A DNA stretch of 64,000 nucleotides, from assembly GCA_963728495.1 (NCBI GenBank), contig CAVSKI010000007.1, forward strand, positions 496,001 through 560,000. Direction: 5' to 3'. This document shows positions 24,125 to 32,821 of this stretch, piece by piece; the first letter of the stretch is position 1; each line of letters begins with the position of its first letter. The notes under the pieces were generated by a model. That model had not been told where the DNA came from, did not search any database, and saw only the letters and a program-made list of their open reading frames with translations. A program made the translations under genes and the position numbers. The DNA comes from JACVRW01 sp963728495. Lineage in GTDB: Bacteria > Actinomycetota > Thermoleophilia > Solirubrobacterales > Thermoleophilaceae.

Positions 24125-25807
24125 GTGAAACCCGGCCAGATCATCATCGCCGTCCTCGCCGCGGTCGCCGTCGCGGCAGTAGCCGTGTTCTCGGCCGGCA
24201 GGGGCGGAGACGATGGGGACTCGCCGGATTCGGGCGCGGGCGGACCGAAGGCGCCCGCCAACGCGGTCCGGCTTCCCTTCGCCTACTCGCCCGAGAAGGA
24301 GAAGCTGCTCGTGCCGTTGATCCGCGAGTTCAACCGCGAGGACGGCGAGGCCTTCGTGGAGGGGCAGGTGGTGGCGAGCGGCGAGGCCGAGTCGAAGATC
24401 GCCGACGGCCGCCTCGAGCCGGTCATCTGGTCGCCCGCCTCGTCGCTGTGGGGGCGGCTGCTCAACTTCGACGCCGACCGCCCGCTGGCCCCCGACGACA
24501 ACCCCTCCATAGTGCGCACGCCGCTGGTGATCGCCATGTGGGAGCCCTTCGCCAAGGCGCTCGGCTGGCCGCGTGAGCAAATCGGGTTCGAGCAGGTGAT
24601 TCGCCTCGCGCGCTCCAACCAGGGCTTCGCCGAGTTCGGCCACCCCGAGTTCGGAAGCTTCAAGTACGTGCACACCAACCCCGACTTCTCCACCTCGGGA
24701 CTCTCCGCCGTGGTGGCGGAGTACTACGCGGCCACCGGCAAGAAGGAGGGACTGACCGAGACGGATGTGCGCAGTTCGAAGGCGCGAAAGATCGTTCGCG
24801 ACATCGAGCGCTCGATCGTCCACTACGGCGACACCACGCTGTTCATCGCCGACCAGATGCGCGCCAACGGGCCGGGCTACGCCTCCGCGGTGGCGATGGA
24901 GGAGGTGACGCTGCTCGACTTCAACAAGCGCCGCGGCCCGCAGCCGAAGCTGGTGGCCCTCTATCCACCCGAGGGGACCTTCTACTCCGACAACCCGTTC
25001 ATCGTGCTCAACGCGCCCTGGGTGACCTCGGCCGAGCGCGCCGCGGCGCGGCGCTTCGGGGACTTCCTGGCCGAGCGGATCTCGCCCGAGGTGGCCGCGC
25101 GCTCGGGCTTTCGCCCCGCCGATCTCGATCAGGAGCCGGTGGCTCCGGTGTCCAAGGAGAACGGCGTGGATCCCGGGCAGCCCGAGCGGGTGCTCGGGCT
25201 GCCCGAGCCGCGGGTGCTGGACCGTCTCAAGCAGACCTGGCGCGAGGACCGCAAGCCGGCCAACGTGCTGCTGATCGTCGACACCTCGGGGTCCATGAAC
25301 GACGAGAACCGGCTGGTGCGAGCGAAGGAGGGACTCAAGGTCTTCTTCGACCAGGTCGGCCGGCAGGACAGTGTCGGGCTGACGATCTTCTCCGATCGCA
25401 TCCAGCCGCTGATTCCCGTGGGCCCATTCGCTCGCAACGAACGGCAGCTTCGTGGGACGGTCGACAACCTGATCGCCGACGGCGGAACGGCCATCTATGA
25501 CGCCACCATCAACGGCTTCGAGCAGATACGCGACGATGCTTCGCCCGAGCGCATCACCGCCGTCGTGCTGTTGACCGACGGCGAGGACACCGATTCGGCC
25601 GCCAGCGCGGAGCAGGCTGTGCAGGCGGTGAAGGCGCAGGGCGACTCCGACAACCAGGTGCGCGTGTTCACGATCGCCTACAGCGCCGGCGCGGAGGGCG
25701 CGGCGGAGACGCTCGAGGCGATCGCACAGGCCTCGGGCGGCCAGCCCTACGAGGGCGACACCGAGGACATCGAGACCGTCTACCGCAGCATCTCGAGTTT
25801 CTTCTGA
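24125..25807 (+). CDS. Fused solute-binding and von Willebrand A domain protein, membrane-anchored
   Basis: 560 residues from GTG 24125. An N-terminal signal anchor (IIIAVLAAVAVAAVAVFSAG) is followed by a periplasmic solute-binding-like domain (about 45-340) containing VIWSPASSLWGRLLN, STSGLSAVVAEYYAATG and FYSDNPFIVLNAPWVT. The C-terminal VWA domain (about 370-560) has the metal-ion MIDAS motif in LLIVDTSGSMNDENR, GGTAIYDATINGFEQ and VVLLTDGEDTDS. This fusion is a known architecture in actinobacteria, but its ligand is unknown. The next gene starts on the last base of the stop and encodes a coiled-coil membrane partner. Confidence 0.87.
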   Translation: MKPGQIIIAVLAAVAVAAVAVFSAGRGGDDGDSPDSGAGGPKAPANAVRLPFAYSPEKEKLLVPLIREFNREDGEAFVEGQVVASGEAESKIADGRLEPVIWSPASSLWGRLLNFDADRPLAPDDNPSIVRTPLVIAMWEPFAKALGWPREQIGFEQVIRLARSNQGFAEFGHPEFGSFKYVHTNPDFSTSGLSAVVAEYYAATGKKEGLTETDVRSSKARKIVRDIERSIVHYGDTTLFIADQMRANGPGYASAVAMEEVTLLDFNKRRGPQPKLVALYPPEGTFYSDNPFIVLNAPWVTSAERAAARRFGDFLAERISPEVAARSGFRPADLDQEPVAPVSKENGVDPGQPERVLGLPEPRVLDRLKQTWREDRKPANVLLIVDTSGSMNDENRLVRAKEGLKVFFDQVGRQDSVGLTIFSDRIQPLIPVGPFARNERQLRGTVDNLIADGGTAIYDATINGFEQIRDDASPERITAVVLLTDGEDTDSAASAEQAVQAVKAQGDSDNQVRVFTIAYSAGAEGAAETLEAIAQASGGQPYEGDTEDIETVYRSISSFF

Positions 25808-26574
25808 TGGCCGAGCCGAAGCGCCCCTACTCGCGCTCGGAGTACAACCGAGCGTTGATCCTCAACGCGCTGACCCAGCCCTTCAACATCGTCCTGCTGG
25901 CGGCGGTGCTGATCGCCGGGCTCCTGCTCAACGCCTTCCTTCCCGTGCTCGCGGTGGGGCTGGTGGTGTACGGCGTGGCCGCGGCGCGCACGTACTTCGA
26001 CTCCGACGAGGCGAACAAGGTTCTCGAGCGCGAGAAGGAAAGGCGGCGCAAGGCCCTCGACGCCGGGCGCCTCGACACCGGCGCGCTGTCCGAGCCGATC
26101 TCCCGGCTGCTCACCGGCGCGCGCCAGCGCGAGGCCCGGATCCGCGATGCGATCGACCGCGCCGAGCTGCCCTACGAGGAGGTCTCGTCCGAGGTCGATC
26201 GCTTCATCCGCGCCATGGAGGACGGCGCACGCCGGGCGCAGCTGCTCTACGAGGCGCTCGCCGAAACGCCTCCCGCCAGCGTCGAGCAGCGGCTCGCCCA
26301 GGTGAGCGGCGATCCCTCGAAGACCGAGCTGAGCGCGGCGCTCGAGAACCAGCTCACGGTGTTGCGGCGCATGGAGGCGCAGCTGCAGCGCTTCTACGAC
26401 GAGATGGAGCGTGTGCTGGTGGAACTCGACACGGTGCGGGGAAACCTCGTATCCGTGTCCGCATCGTCGGAAGCGGCCAACCAGGAGCGCCTGGCCGGCG
26501 AGGTCCGCTCGCTGCGCGAGGAGGTCGGCGCCGTGGCCGCGGGAATGAGCGAGGCCTACGAGACGCCCGGCTGA
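25807..26574 (+). CDS. Membrane-anchored coiled-coil protein, partner of the VWA protein
   Basis: 255 residues. Two membrane segments near the N-terminus (LTQPFNIVLLAAVLIAGLLL and FLPVLAVGLVVYGVAAARTY), then a long charged alpha-helical region with heptads (ANKVLEREKERRRKALDAGR, LENQLTVLRRMEAQLQRFYD) ending with SLREEVGAVAAGMSEAYE. Coupled by TGATG to the VWA gene. I do not recognise a named family; the role is likely to be a cytoplasmic or membrane-side component working with the VWA/solute-binding protein. Convergent with the SnoaL-like gene, whose end overlaps by 19 bases. Confidence 0.75.
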   Translation: MAEPKRPYSRSEYNRALILNALTQPFNIVLLAAVLIAGLLLNAFLPVLAVGLVVYGVAAARTYFDSDEANKVLEREKERRRKALDAGRLDTGALSEPISRLLTGARQREARIRDAIDRAELPYEEVSSEVDRFIRAMEDGARRAQLLYEALAETPPASVEQRLAQVSGDPSKTELSAALENQLTVLRRMEAQLQRFYDEMERVLVELDTVRGNLVSVSASSEAANQERLAGEVRSLREEVGAVAAGMSEAYETPG

Positions 26575-26972
26575 GATCCTGCGGCGGCCCGTGCTTGGAT
26601 GTCGGCCAGCGCGGCCTCGCGGGTCGTGTGCGCGCTCAGCCGGCAGACCCGGCCGTCGCGAAAGCCGTGCGTGAAGTACATGTAGTCACCACGCACGCCC
26701 TCTGCCGAGCGAATGCGCCGGTGTCCGATCACCAGCAGGTCGGGTTCGTGCAGCTCGAAGGTGTAGACCGAGGCCGTGAACTGCTCGCCGCGCTCCTCGA
26801 ACTCGGCGAAGAACTGCGCCACGCCTTTCCGGCCACGGAAGATCCGCGCCTCGTGGTCCACGAACTCAACGTCGGGATGGAGCAACGGGATGGCCTCGTC
26901 CACGCCGCCCTCGCGATAGGTCGACCACAGCTCGCGAACGATCTCGAGTCGCTCGTCCACGCCGGAGATCAT
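26556..26972 (-). CDS. SnoaL-like (NTF2 fold) protein
   Basis: About 138 residues: DERLEIVRELWSTYREGGVD at the N-terminus, HPDVEFVDHEARIFRGRKGV in the middle and YMYFTHGFRDGRVCRLSAHT near the end, the usual pattern of SnoaL-like NTF2 proteins. I prefer ATG 26972; ATG 26987 adds MCMCA. Function unknown; the pocket may bind a small molecule. A 210-base gap upstream (26973-27184) contains nothing I can assign beyond the promoter region of the next gene. Confidence 0.75.
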   Translation of the reverse strand: MISGVDERLEIVRELWSTYREGGVDEAIPLLHPDVEFVDHEARIFRGRKGVAQFFAEFEERGEQFTASVYTFELHEPDLLVIGHRRIRSAEGVRGDYMYFTHGFRDGRVCRLSAHTTREAALADIQARAAAGSQPGVS

Positions 26973-27184
26973 GGCGCACATGCACATGGGGCGGGCCTAA
27001 GCGCGGCGGCCCGCCGCAGGGGCAGTTCGAACCCGCATCGCGTCGACTTTGCCGCGTATGCGCGACTAACCCGACGCTCAGGAGCTCGATCGCGCTGAAT
27101 CCGAGTAGATCCACGCGGGGGTAGATAGGATGCTGCGCCGCTGAATGCGGCTGAATCGCGGGCGCGCACCCAATCGAAAGTCAT

Positions 27185-27868
27185 ATGGCCCTTCCCAAAG
27201 AAGTCAAGTTCGTCACGTTCGATTGCTACGGGACCCTGATCGACTGGGAGTCGGGGGTTTTCGACGCATTCCAGAGGGAAGCCGACCGGGACGGTTTCAC
27301 CATCGACCGTGACGTCCTCATCCCTCGTTTTGTCGATGTCCAGCGCGACATCCAGCGGGGCTCGTATGAGCTGTACGCCGAGGTTCTGCGCCGCACCGCG
27401 GTGCGCGTGGCCGGCGAGCTGAGCTGGGACCTCGAGCCCTCGCGCTCGAACTTCTTGCCCAACAGCGTGCCCTCGTGGCCGCCGTTTCGCGAGACCAACG
27501 CCCAGCTCGAGCGCTTCGCCAAGAAGTACGAGCTGGGCATCCTTTCGAACATCGACGACAAGTTGCTGGGCGCGACGCGACGCCATTTCCGCGCCGACTT
27601 CGACCTGGTCGTGACCGCCCAGCAGGTGCGGTCCTACAAACCCGATCCGGCGCACTTCAAGGAGTGCGCGCGCCGGATCGAGGGGACCAAGAAGAACTGG
27701 GTGCACATCGCGTCGGGCTATCCCACCGACGTGGAACCCTGCCTCAAGTCGAAGATCCCCGTGATCTGGGTCAACCGGCACGGCGAGGACCTCGAGCCCG
27801 GCCTCAAGAAGCCGGATGCGGAGGTCAAGAGCTTCCGCGACGCGGGCAAGCTCCTCAACGCCGCATGA
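27185..27868 (+). CDS. HAD superfamily hydrolase, haloacid dehalogenase type II-like
   Basis: 227 residues with GAAAG before the ATG. Motif I is FVTFDCYGTLIDWESG with the nucleophile aspartate, motif II ILSNIDDKLL, motif III lysine in VRSYKPDPAHF and the end motif HIASGYPTDVEPC. Fits the 2-haloacid dehalogenase type II family, many of whose members are phosphatases rather than true dehalogenases. The gene stop overlaps the start of the MBL gene (ATGA). Confidence 0.85.
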   Translation: MALPKEVKFVTFDCYGTLIDWESGVFDAFQREADRDGFTIDRDVLIPRFVDVQRDIQRGSYELYAEVLRRTAVRVAGELSWDLEPSRSNFLPNSVPSWPPFRETNAQLERFAKKYELGILSNIDDKLLGATRRHFRADFDLVVTAQQVRSYKPDPAHFKECARRIEGTKKNWVHIASGYPTDVEPCLKSKIPVIWVNRHGEDLEPGLKKPDAEVKSFRDAGKLLNAA

Positions 27869-28638
27869 GGACCGTCGCGGTCCACCGCGACGCCGTAGTC
27901 ATCACGAGCCTCATGTGGCAGACCAACGCGCTGGCCCTGCGGGCGGGCGACGAAGCGATGCTGATCGACTCTCCCTATTACCCCGAGGAGCTCGAGGCGC
28001 TCTCCGGGGTCCTCGCGGCGGCCGGCTTCGAGCCCGACGCCCTGATCGCCACCCACGCCGACTTCGACCACCTGCTGGGCCGGGTGGCCTTCCCGGGCCT
28101 GGCGCTCGGTCTCGCCGAGTCGAGCGTGCAGCGCATGCAGGGAGCGCCGGGTGAGGCACAGCGCGAACTGCGCGACAAGGACGGAGAGCTGTACGTGGAG
28201 CGCGCGAAGCCGCTGGCCCTCGGGGAGCTGCAGGCTCTCCCCGTTCCGGGGGCGGTCGAGCTGGGTGACCAGGAGCTCGAGCTCCATCCGGCCGAAGGAC
28301 ACACCGGGGACGGCATGGCCGTCTTCGCGCGCTGGTGTGGCGTGCTGGCCCTCGGGGACTACGTCTCGCGGGTCGAGATCCCCTGGATCTCGCAGTCGGG
28401 CTCGCTGGCCGACTACCGCGCCACGCTCGCGCGGCTCGCGCCGCTGGTCGAGGCGGCCGAGACGGTGGTGCCCGGACACGGCGCCCCTCACGATCGAGAC
28501 ACCGCGCTGCGCCTGCTGGAGGAGGACTCCGTCTACCTCGATGCGCTCGAGCGCGGCGAGGAGCTGATCCCGCTGCCCAAGGGCCGCGACAGCAAGGAGC
28601 AGCAGGGCATCCACGCGGAGAACCTGACGCGCGCTTAG
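27865..28638 (+). CDS. Metallo-beta-lactamase fold hydrolase
   Basis: 257 residues starting at ATG 27865 inside the preceding stop. The metal motif is THADFDHLLG, so the second histidine of the usual HxHxDH is aspartate, a variant found in some MBL subfamilies. Other ligands: HPAEGHTGDGMAVF, LALGDYVSRV and VVPGHGAPHD. The C-terminal tail KGRDSKEQQGIHAENL is hydrophilic. No signal peptide. Coupled to the HAD hydrolase, suggesting a shared pathway of unknown substrate. Confidence 0.85.
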   Translation: MRTVAVHRDAVVITSLMWQTNALALRAGDEAMLIDSPYYPEELEALSGVLAAAGFEPDALIATHADFDHLLGRVAFPGLALGLAESSVQRMQGAPGEAQRELRDKDGELYVERAKPLALGELQALPVPGAVELGDQELELHPAEGHTGDGMAVFARWCGVLALGDYVSRVEIPWISQSGSLADYRATLARLAPLVEAAETVVPGHGAPHDRDTALRLLEEDSVYLDALERGEELIPLPKGRDSKEQQGIHAENLTRA

Positions 28639-28670
28639 CGTTTCGACGGCTCGGGTACGGGCCGAGGAGG

Positions 28671-31154
28671 GTGCGCCGCAGGGTTCTCATCAGTCTGGCT
28701 GTCGCGCTCTGCTGCGCCCCCGCCGCTTCGGCGGCCGCACCGGAGCTCTCGACCTCAGACCGCCTCCAGGACCGCCGCTACGCCGCGGTGGGCACGCGCG
28801 CCTACTCGGTCGGCACCCAGGACGGGCGCTGGCCGGCGATGGGCTTTCACACCCGGGGCGAGATGGGCGGCATCTGGACGCCGCCGCTCAAGCTGCTCGA
28901 CGGGCTCTGGTTCTCGGTCGATGGCCAGCCGATCGGCGCGGCCACCCGCTTCACCAGCGGCTGGGGCTACATCGAGATGGACCTGCCCGACACGGCCGGT
29001 GTGCAGGCGCGGCGTGTGGAGTTCGCCCCCGACGGCCGACGCGCTGTGCTGATCGGCCTGCGCCTGAGTGCGACCGGTGCGGGCCGCACGGTGGAGGTGG
29101 GCGTCGACGCCCACTCAGAGCTCATGAGCGCCTACCCGTGGGGTGACTCGAACCCCGATCAGCTCGCCTTCAACCGGCCCGACACGGCCGCGCTCGAGGC
29201 CGGCCGGCTCGTGTTCCGCGAGCCGGGCCGCGGCTGGGCCGCGGTGGTGGGAGCCCGGCAGGCGCCGTCCGGCGGCGAAACCGGCGCCGGCTTCCGTGGA
29301 CCTCAGGAGCCTCCGGTGGTGTGTCCGCCATCGACCGATGAAGAGGCCGAGGTGCCCGATCGCTGCGACGACACGGCCTACGGAAAGGGCGCGGGTGGAC
29401 GGCTGCGCTACAGCGTCAGTGTGCCGGCCGCCGGCACGAGCACGCTCTGGATCGCCGTGGCCGGCTCGCAGGACGGCGCCGCCGCGGCGCGCCGGTCAGC
29501 CGACGCGATGCTGGCCAGTCCCGAGGCGAAGCTGCGGCGCAAGGTCGAGCGCCGGCGCACACTCTCGCGATACACGCGGCTCTCCATTCCCGATGACCCT
29601 TTGCTGGCCCGGGGCATCGCCTGGAGCAAGCAGAACCTGGCCGACTCGGTGCAGGTGGCCCGCAACCTCGCGGTGCGCGAGACGCGCGCCGGAACGCGCT
29701 ACCCCCGTCCCGAGGGCCGCCTCGAGCGCATCCGGTTTCTGGGTGCGGGCTGGCCCGACTATCCGTGGCTGTTCGCCACCGACGGCGAGTACACCGCATT
29801 CGCCAGCGTGGCCGTAGGGCAGTTCGCTCCGGTGATGGACCATCTGCGGGCGCTGCGCGACGTGAGCGCGATCGACAACCCGCGCAGCGGCAAGGTGGTG
29901 CACGAGGTGGTGAGTGACGGCACCGTCTACTTCGGCTCCGACGCCGACGACGGCAACACCGACGAGACGGTGAAGTTCCCGAGCGCGGTTGCGCTGCTGT
30001 GGCGCTGGACGGGGAACAACCGCTTCCGGGACCAGCTCTATGCGTTCTCCCGGCGCGGCATGCGCACGGTCTGGCGCGAGCTCGACGCGGACCGAGACGG
30101 CTGGCCCGAGGGGCTCGGCAACGTCGAGCGCGAGGGCATGGGCGAGGAGAAGCTCGACGTGGCGGTCTACGCGATCAGGGGCCTCGTGGACCTGGCCGAT
30201 CTGGCCCGCTCGGTGGGCGACCGCAGGACCGTGCGCTGGGCGATGCGCCGGGCGCGCCGCCTGCGCCGCGCTTTCGAGGGCGACTGGTGGATGCCGGGCG
30301 TGCCGGGCTTCGCGGACTCGCTGAAGGGGCCGCGCAACCGCCGCCTCTACCAGCGCCACTGGACGGGCGTGCTCCCCATGGAGGCGGAGCTCGTGATGCG
30401 CGGGGTGACCCTGCCGGGTCTCGCCACGTTCGGGCGGGGGCGGGCCTCGCTGCGGGTGCACGAACGCCGCTGCTACGCCAACGGGTTCGGGCTCTTCCAT
30501 ACGGGCGGCCCGGGATGCGACGGAGCGGGCAGGTCGCCCTCCGAGAAGCAGGCCTTCACGCTGAACACGGCCGTGATGGCGGTGGCCGAGGGCAACTATG
30601 GGCGCCTCGGGGCGCAGCGGCGCTTCACCCGCGCCAACCGCAGGCTGCAGCTGCCGAACTTCGACGAGCAGCCCGGCGCCATGCCCGAGATCGCGCCCTC
30701 CCCGCTCGAGGGCCGAACGATCGATCGCTCACTGCTCGAGCGCCCGATGGTGCTGCAGGCCTGGGGCGCTTACGGCACCGCCTGGCCCGTGGTCCACCAG
30801 CAACTCGGCGTGCGCCCCGACCTGGGCCGCCGCCGGATCGCCGTGGTGCCCCAGCTGCCGCCGGGCCAGCGGCGGATGACCGGCGGCTCGATCCGGATGG
30901 GCGACGGAGCCACGGACGTGACCGTGACCCGCCGCGCGCGGACTCACCGAACGATCGTGAAGACCACGGTGCGGCGCCTGGACCGGCTGACGCTCGGCCA
31001 CACCGTGCGGCCCAGCGCGCGCATAGGGCGCGTGACGCTGGATGGCCGCCGCGTGCGCCCGCGGCTGCGCCTCACCAACCGCGGCCTCGAGGTGTCAGCA
31101 CGGGTGAAGGGCGGGCTGGGCGGCCGGCACGTGTTGGTGGTGCGGACGGGCTAG
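28671..31154 (+). CDS. Large secreted six-hairpin glycosidase-like protein
   Basis: About 827 residues from GTG 28671, which follows GAGGAGG directly (too close for a normal ribosome-binding site, so the start is uncertain or leaderless). Signal peptide VRRRVLISLAVALCCAPAAS. An N-terminal beta-rich domain of about 300 residues is followed by an alpha/alpha toroid with YPWLFATDGEYTAFASVAV, FGSDADDGNTDETVKFPS and RDGWPEGLGNVEREGMG, resembling amylo-alpha-glucosidase/GH63-type catalytic barrels. Near 210-235 is a four-cysteine-poor segment with PPVVCPPSTDEEAEVPDRCD. The C-terminus is a basic beta domain ending GGRHVLVVRTG. Substrate unknown; an exported glucan or trehalose-type hydrolase is likely. 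Confidence 0.75.
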   Translation: MRRRVLISLAVALCCAPAASAAAPELSTSDRLQDRRYAAVGTRAYSVGTQDGRWPAMGFHTRGEMGGIWTPPLKLLDGLWFSVDGQPIGAATRFTSGWGYIEMDLPDTAGVQARRVEFAPDGRRAVLIGLRLSATGAGRTVEVGVDAHSELMSAYPWGDSNPDQLAFNRPDTAALEAGRLVFREPGRGWAAVVGARQAPSGGETGAGFRGPQEPPVVCPPSTDEEAEVPDRCDDTAYGKGAGGRLRYSVSVPAAGTSTLWIAVAGSQDGAAAARRSADAMLASPEAKLRRKVERRRTLSRYTRLSIPDDPLLARGIAWSKQNLADSVQVARNLAVRETRAGTRYPRPEGRLERIRFLGAGWPDYPWLFATDGEYTAFASVAVGQFAPVMDHLRALRDVSAIDNPRSGKVVHEVVSDGTVYFGSDADDGNTDETVKFPSAVALLWRWTGNNRFRDQLYAFSRRGMRTVWRELDADRDGWPEGLGNVEREGMGEEKLDVAVYAIRGLVDLADLARSVGDRRTVRWAMRRARRLRRAFEGDWWMPGVPGFADSLKGPRNRRLYQRHWTGVLPMEAELVMRGVTLPGLATFGRGRASLRVHERRCYANGFGLFHTGGPGCDGAGRSPSEKQAFTLNTAVMAVAEGNYGRLGAQRRFTRANRRLQLPNFDEQPGAMPEIAPSPLEGRTIDRSLLERPMVLQAWGAYGTAWPVVHQQLGVRPDLGRRRIAVVPQLPPGQRRMTGGSIRMGDGATDVTVTRRARTHRTIVKTTVRRLDRLTLGHTVRPSARIGRVTLDGRRVRPRLRLTNRGLEVSARVKGGLGGRHVLVVRTG

Positions 31155-31660
31155 CCGCGCTCGCGCAGACGCTGGGCCAGCTTCGTCTTGAGGTTGAAGG
31201 CGCTCTTGACCGCCTTGTCCGCTGAAGATCCGTCCGGCGGCATCATTCCGATCTGGCGGGCGTACTGCATCTGGTCGAAGATCACGAAGTTCGAGACGAC
31301 CTTGCCGTCGCGAATCACGAAGTGATCCATGCCGTCCACTGCCAGCGGCTTGCCGGTCGGCTCGATGCCGAGCAGCGGGCCGGTGTGGGTGCCCGTGAGG
31401 TGCCAGTGCACGAAGGCGTCGTCGCCATCCGCCGCGATGGACACGACCTCCATTTTCCAGTCGGGCATCGCGGCGAACGCCTCGTCGAAGTACGCGGCGA
31501 TCTCGTCGGCGCCGGTACGGGTCTGGTCGGGGAAGCGGACGACCGTATCGGCGGTCCACACCTGCCTGAGCACCGAGGCGTCGCGTTGATTGATGGTCTC
31601 GAACACCCACCGAAGGAGCTCGGCGTTCGATACGTCAACCGGAGGGGAAGCGGTGGCCAT
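31151..31660 (-). CDS. SnoaL-like polyketide cyclase/ester cyclase family protein
   Basis: 169 residues. Segments DVSNAELLRWVFETINQRD, AYFDEAFAAMPDWKMEVVSI, VHWHLTGTHTGPLLGIEPTG and DGMDHFVIRDGKVVSNF follow the SnoaL/ester cyclase consensus. A short basic tail follows. Overlaps by four bases the end of the convergent glycosidase-like gene and by 26 bases the end of the MFS gene, which lies upstream on the same strand. Likely a small-molecule-binding or isomerase protein; substrate unknown. Confidence 0.8.
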   Translation of the reverse strand: MATASPPVDVSNAELLRWVFETINQRDASVLRQVWTADTVVRFPDQTRTGADEIAAYFDEAFAAMPDWKMEVVSIAADGDDAFVHWHLTGTHTGPLLGIEPTGKPLAVDGMDHFVIRDGKVVSNFVIFDQMQYARQIGMMPPDGSSADKAVKSAFNLKTKLAQRLRERG

Positions 31661-32756
31661 CGCGGGATCCTATCGCCGCTGCTGCGGGCCGGGGGTCGCT
31701 CACGCGGAGTATCAGCAACGCCGAGATCACCATCACGCCGAAGAGCACGAACCCGAGCGCCCCGAAGTCGGCCAGGGCGAGCACCACCCCGCCGGCGGCC
31801 GCGCCGATCATGTAGCCCAGCTGGGCGCTGGCCGTTCGGGCGCCCATCATCGCGCCCGGCTGGCCGGGCAGCTGGTCGAGCCCCAGGGTGCTCGCCGTGG
31901 TGGAGCGAAGCGAGGCGAACAGTGCCGTTGCGCAGAAGATCGCCAGGGTGATCCCCACCGAAGGCGTGAAGTTGAGCAGCGCCACCAGCAGCACGCCCAT
32001 TCCCAGGGCGGCGATCACGATCAGCGGCCGGCGCGGCACGCGCGTACTGAGCCGGGCGGCGTTCGTGGAGCTGACCAGGAACACGATCGAGCCCGCCGCC
32101 AGCAGCAGGCCCACCTCGCTCTCGTCGACTCCGTAGCTCTCGATGTAGAAGGCGCCCGCGTACGTGATCTCCGCCGTCCAGGCCGAGTAGGCCACGAGCT
32201 CGGCCACCGTCCAGCGGCGCGCCGAGCGATCGCGAAACACCGCGCCGAGGCCCTGGTGGGCGTCGGTCGCCAGCCGCCCTCGAGGCGCGAGGAGACCGGC
32301 CAGGAACGCCAGCGCCGCCACCGCGGCGGGAACGAGGTAGCCCAGGCGCCATGAGCCGCCCTCGGCCAGCACTCCGATCAGCGGGTTGCCGGCGATCCAG
32401 GCGATCGCCTGCGCGCCGACCACCCAGCCGATCGCCCAGGCGGCGCGATCCTCGTCGAAGTAGGCCGCCACGCCGGCAAAGCCCGCCGACAGCAGGCAGC
32501 CCACACCCGCTCCGGCCACCAACTGCGCGCCGTAGAAGAACGCCAGCGAGGGCGCCAACGCCGTGAGCCCGGCACCGGCCAGAGCAAGCAGCGCGCCGGC
32601 CTGAATCACCGGCGCCACGCCGATCCTGTCGATCAGCGCGCCTACGGCCAGGGACGCCGCTACCGCGGTCGCCGCCATCGCCGAGCGTGCGAGCCCCACC
32701 GCGCTGAGTGAGGCGTCGAGGTCGCGGCCGATGGCCACGATGAGCGGCGCCAGCAC
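31635..32756 (-). CDS. MFS transporter, annotated start uncertain
   Basis: 373 residues from GTG 32756 with about 11 membrane helices, and the usual motif-like segments GLARSAMAATAVAASLAVGA and LIDRIGVAPVIQAGALLALA. The open frame continues upstream as LLLPLVLATIATQASIVVL, which looks like the true first helix, but that stretch has no ATG, GTG or TTG; CTG codons at 32795 or 32789 are the only candidates before the carboxylase gene ends. So either a non-standard start is used or the first helix is truncated. Likely a sugar or drug efflux type permease; substrate unknown. Confidence 0.78.
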   Translation of the reverse strand: MLAPLIVAIGRDLDASLSAVGLARSAMAATAVAASLAVGALIDRIGVAPVIQAGALLALAGAGLTALAPSLAFFYGAQLVAGAGVGCLLSAGFAGVAAYFDEDRAAWAIGWVVGAQAIAWIAGNPLIGVLAEGGSWRLGYLVPAAVAALAFLAGLLAPRGRLATDAHQGLGAVFRDRSARRWTVAELVAYSAWTAEITYAGAFYIESYGVDESEVGLLLAAGSIVFLVSSTNAARLSTRVPRRPLIVIAALGMGVLLVALLNFTPSVGITLAIFCATALFASLRSTTASTLGLDQLPGQPGAMMGARTASAQLGYMIGAAAGGVVLALADFGALGFVLFGVMVISALLILRVSDPRPAAAAIGSRDGHRFPSG

Positions 32757-32821
32757 GACGATCGAGGCCTGCGTGGCGATCGTCGCCAGGACCAGGGGGA
32801 GGAGGAGACGCCCCTCGCGGC

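Noticed and set aside
27020..27036. T-arm-like GGTTCGAAC on the minus strand
   Set aside because: The flanking bases do not form a T-stem, and no other tRNA arm is present.
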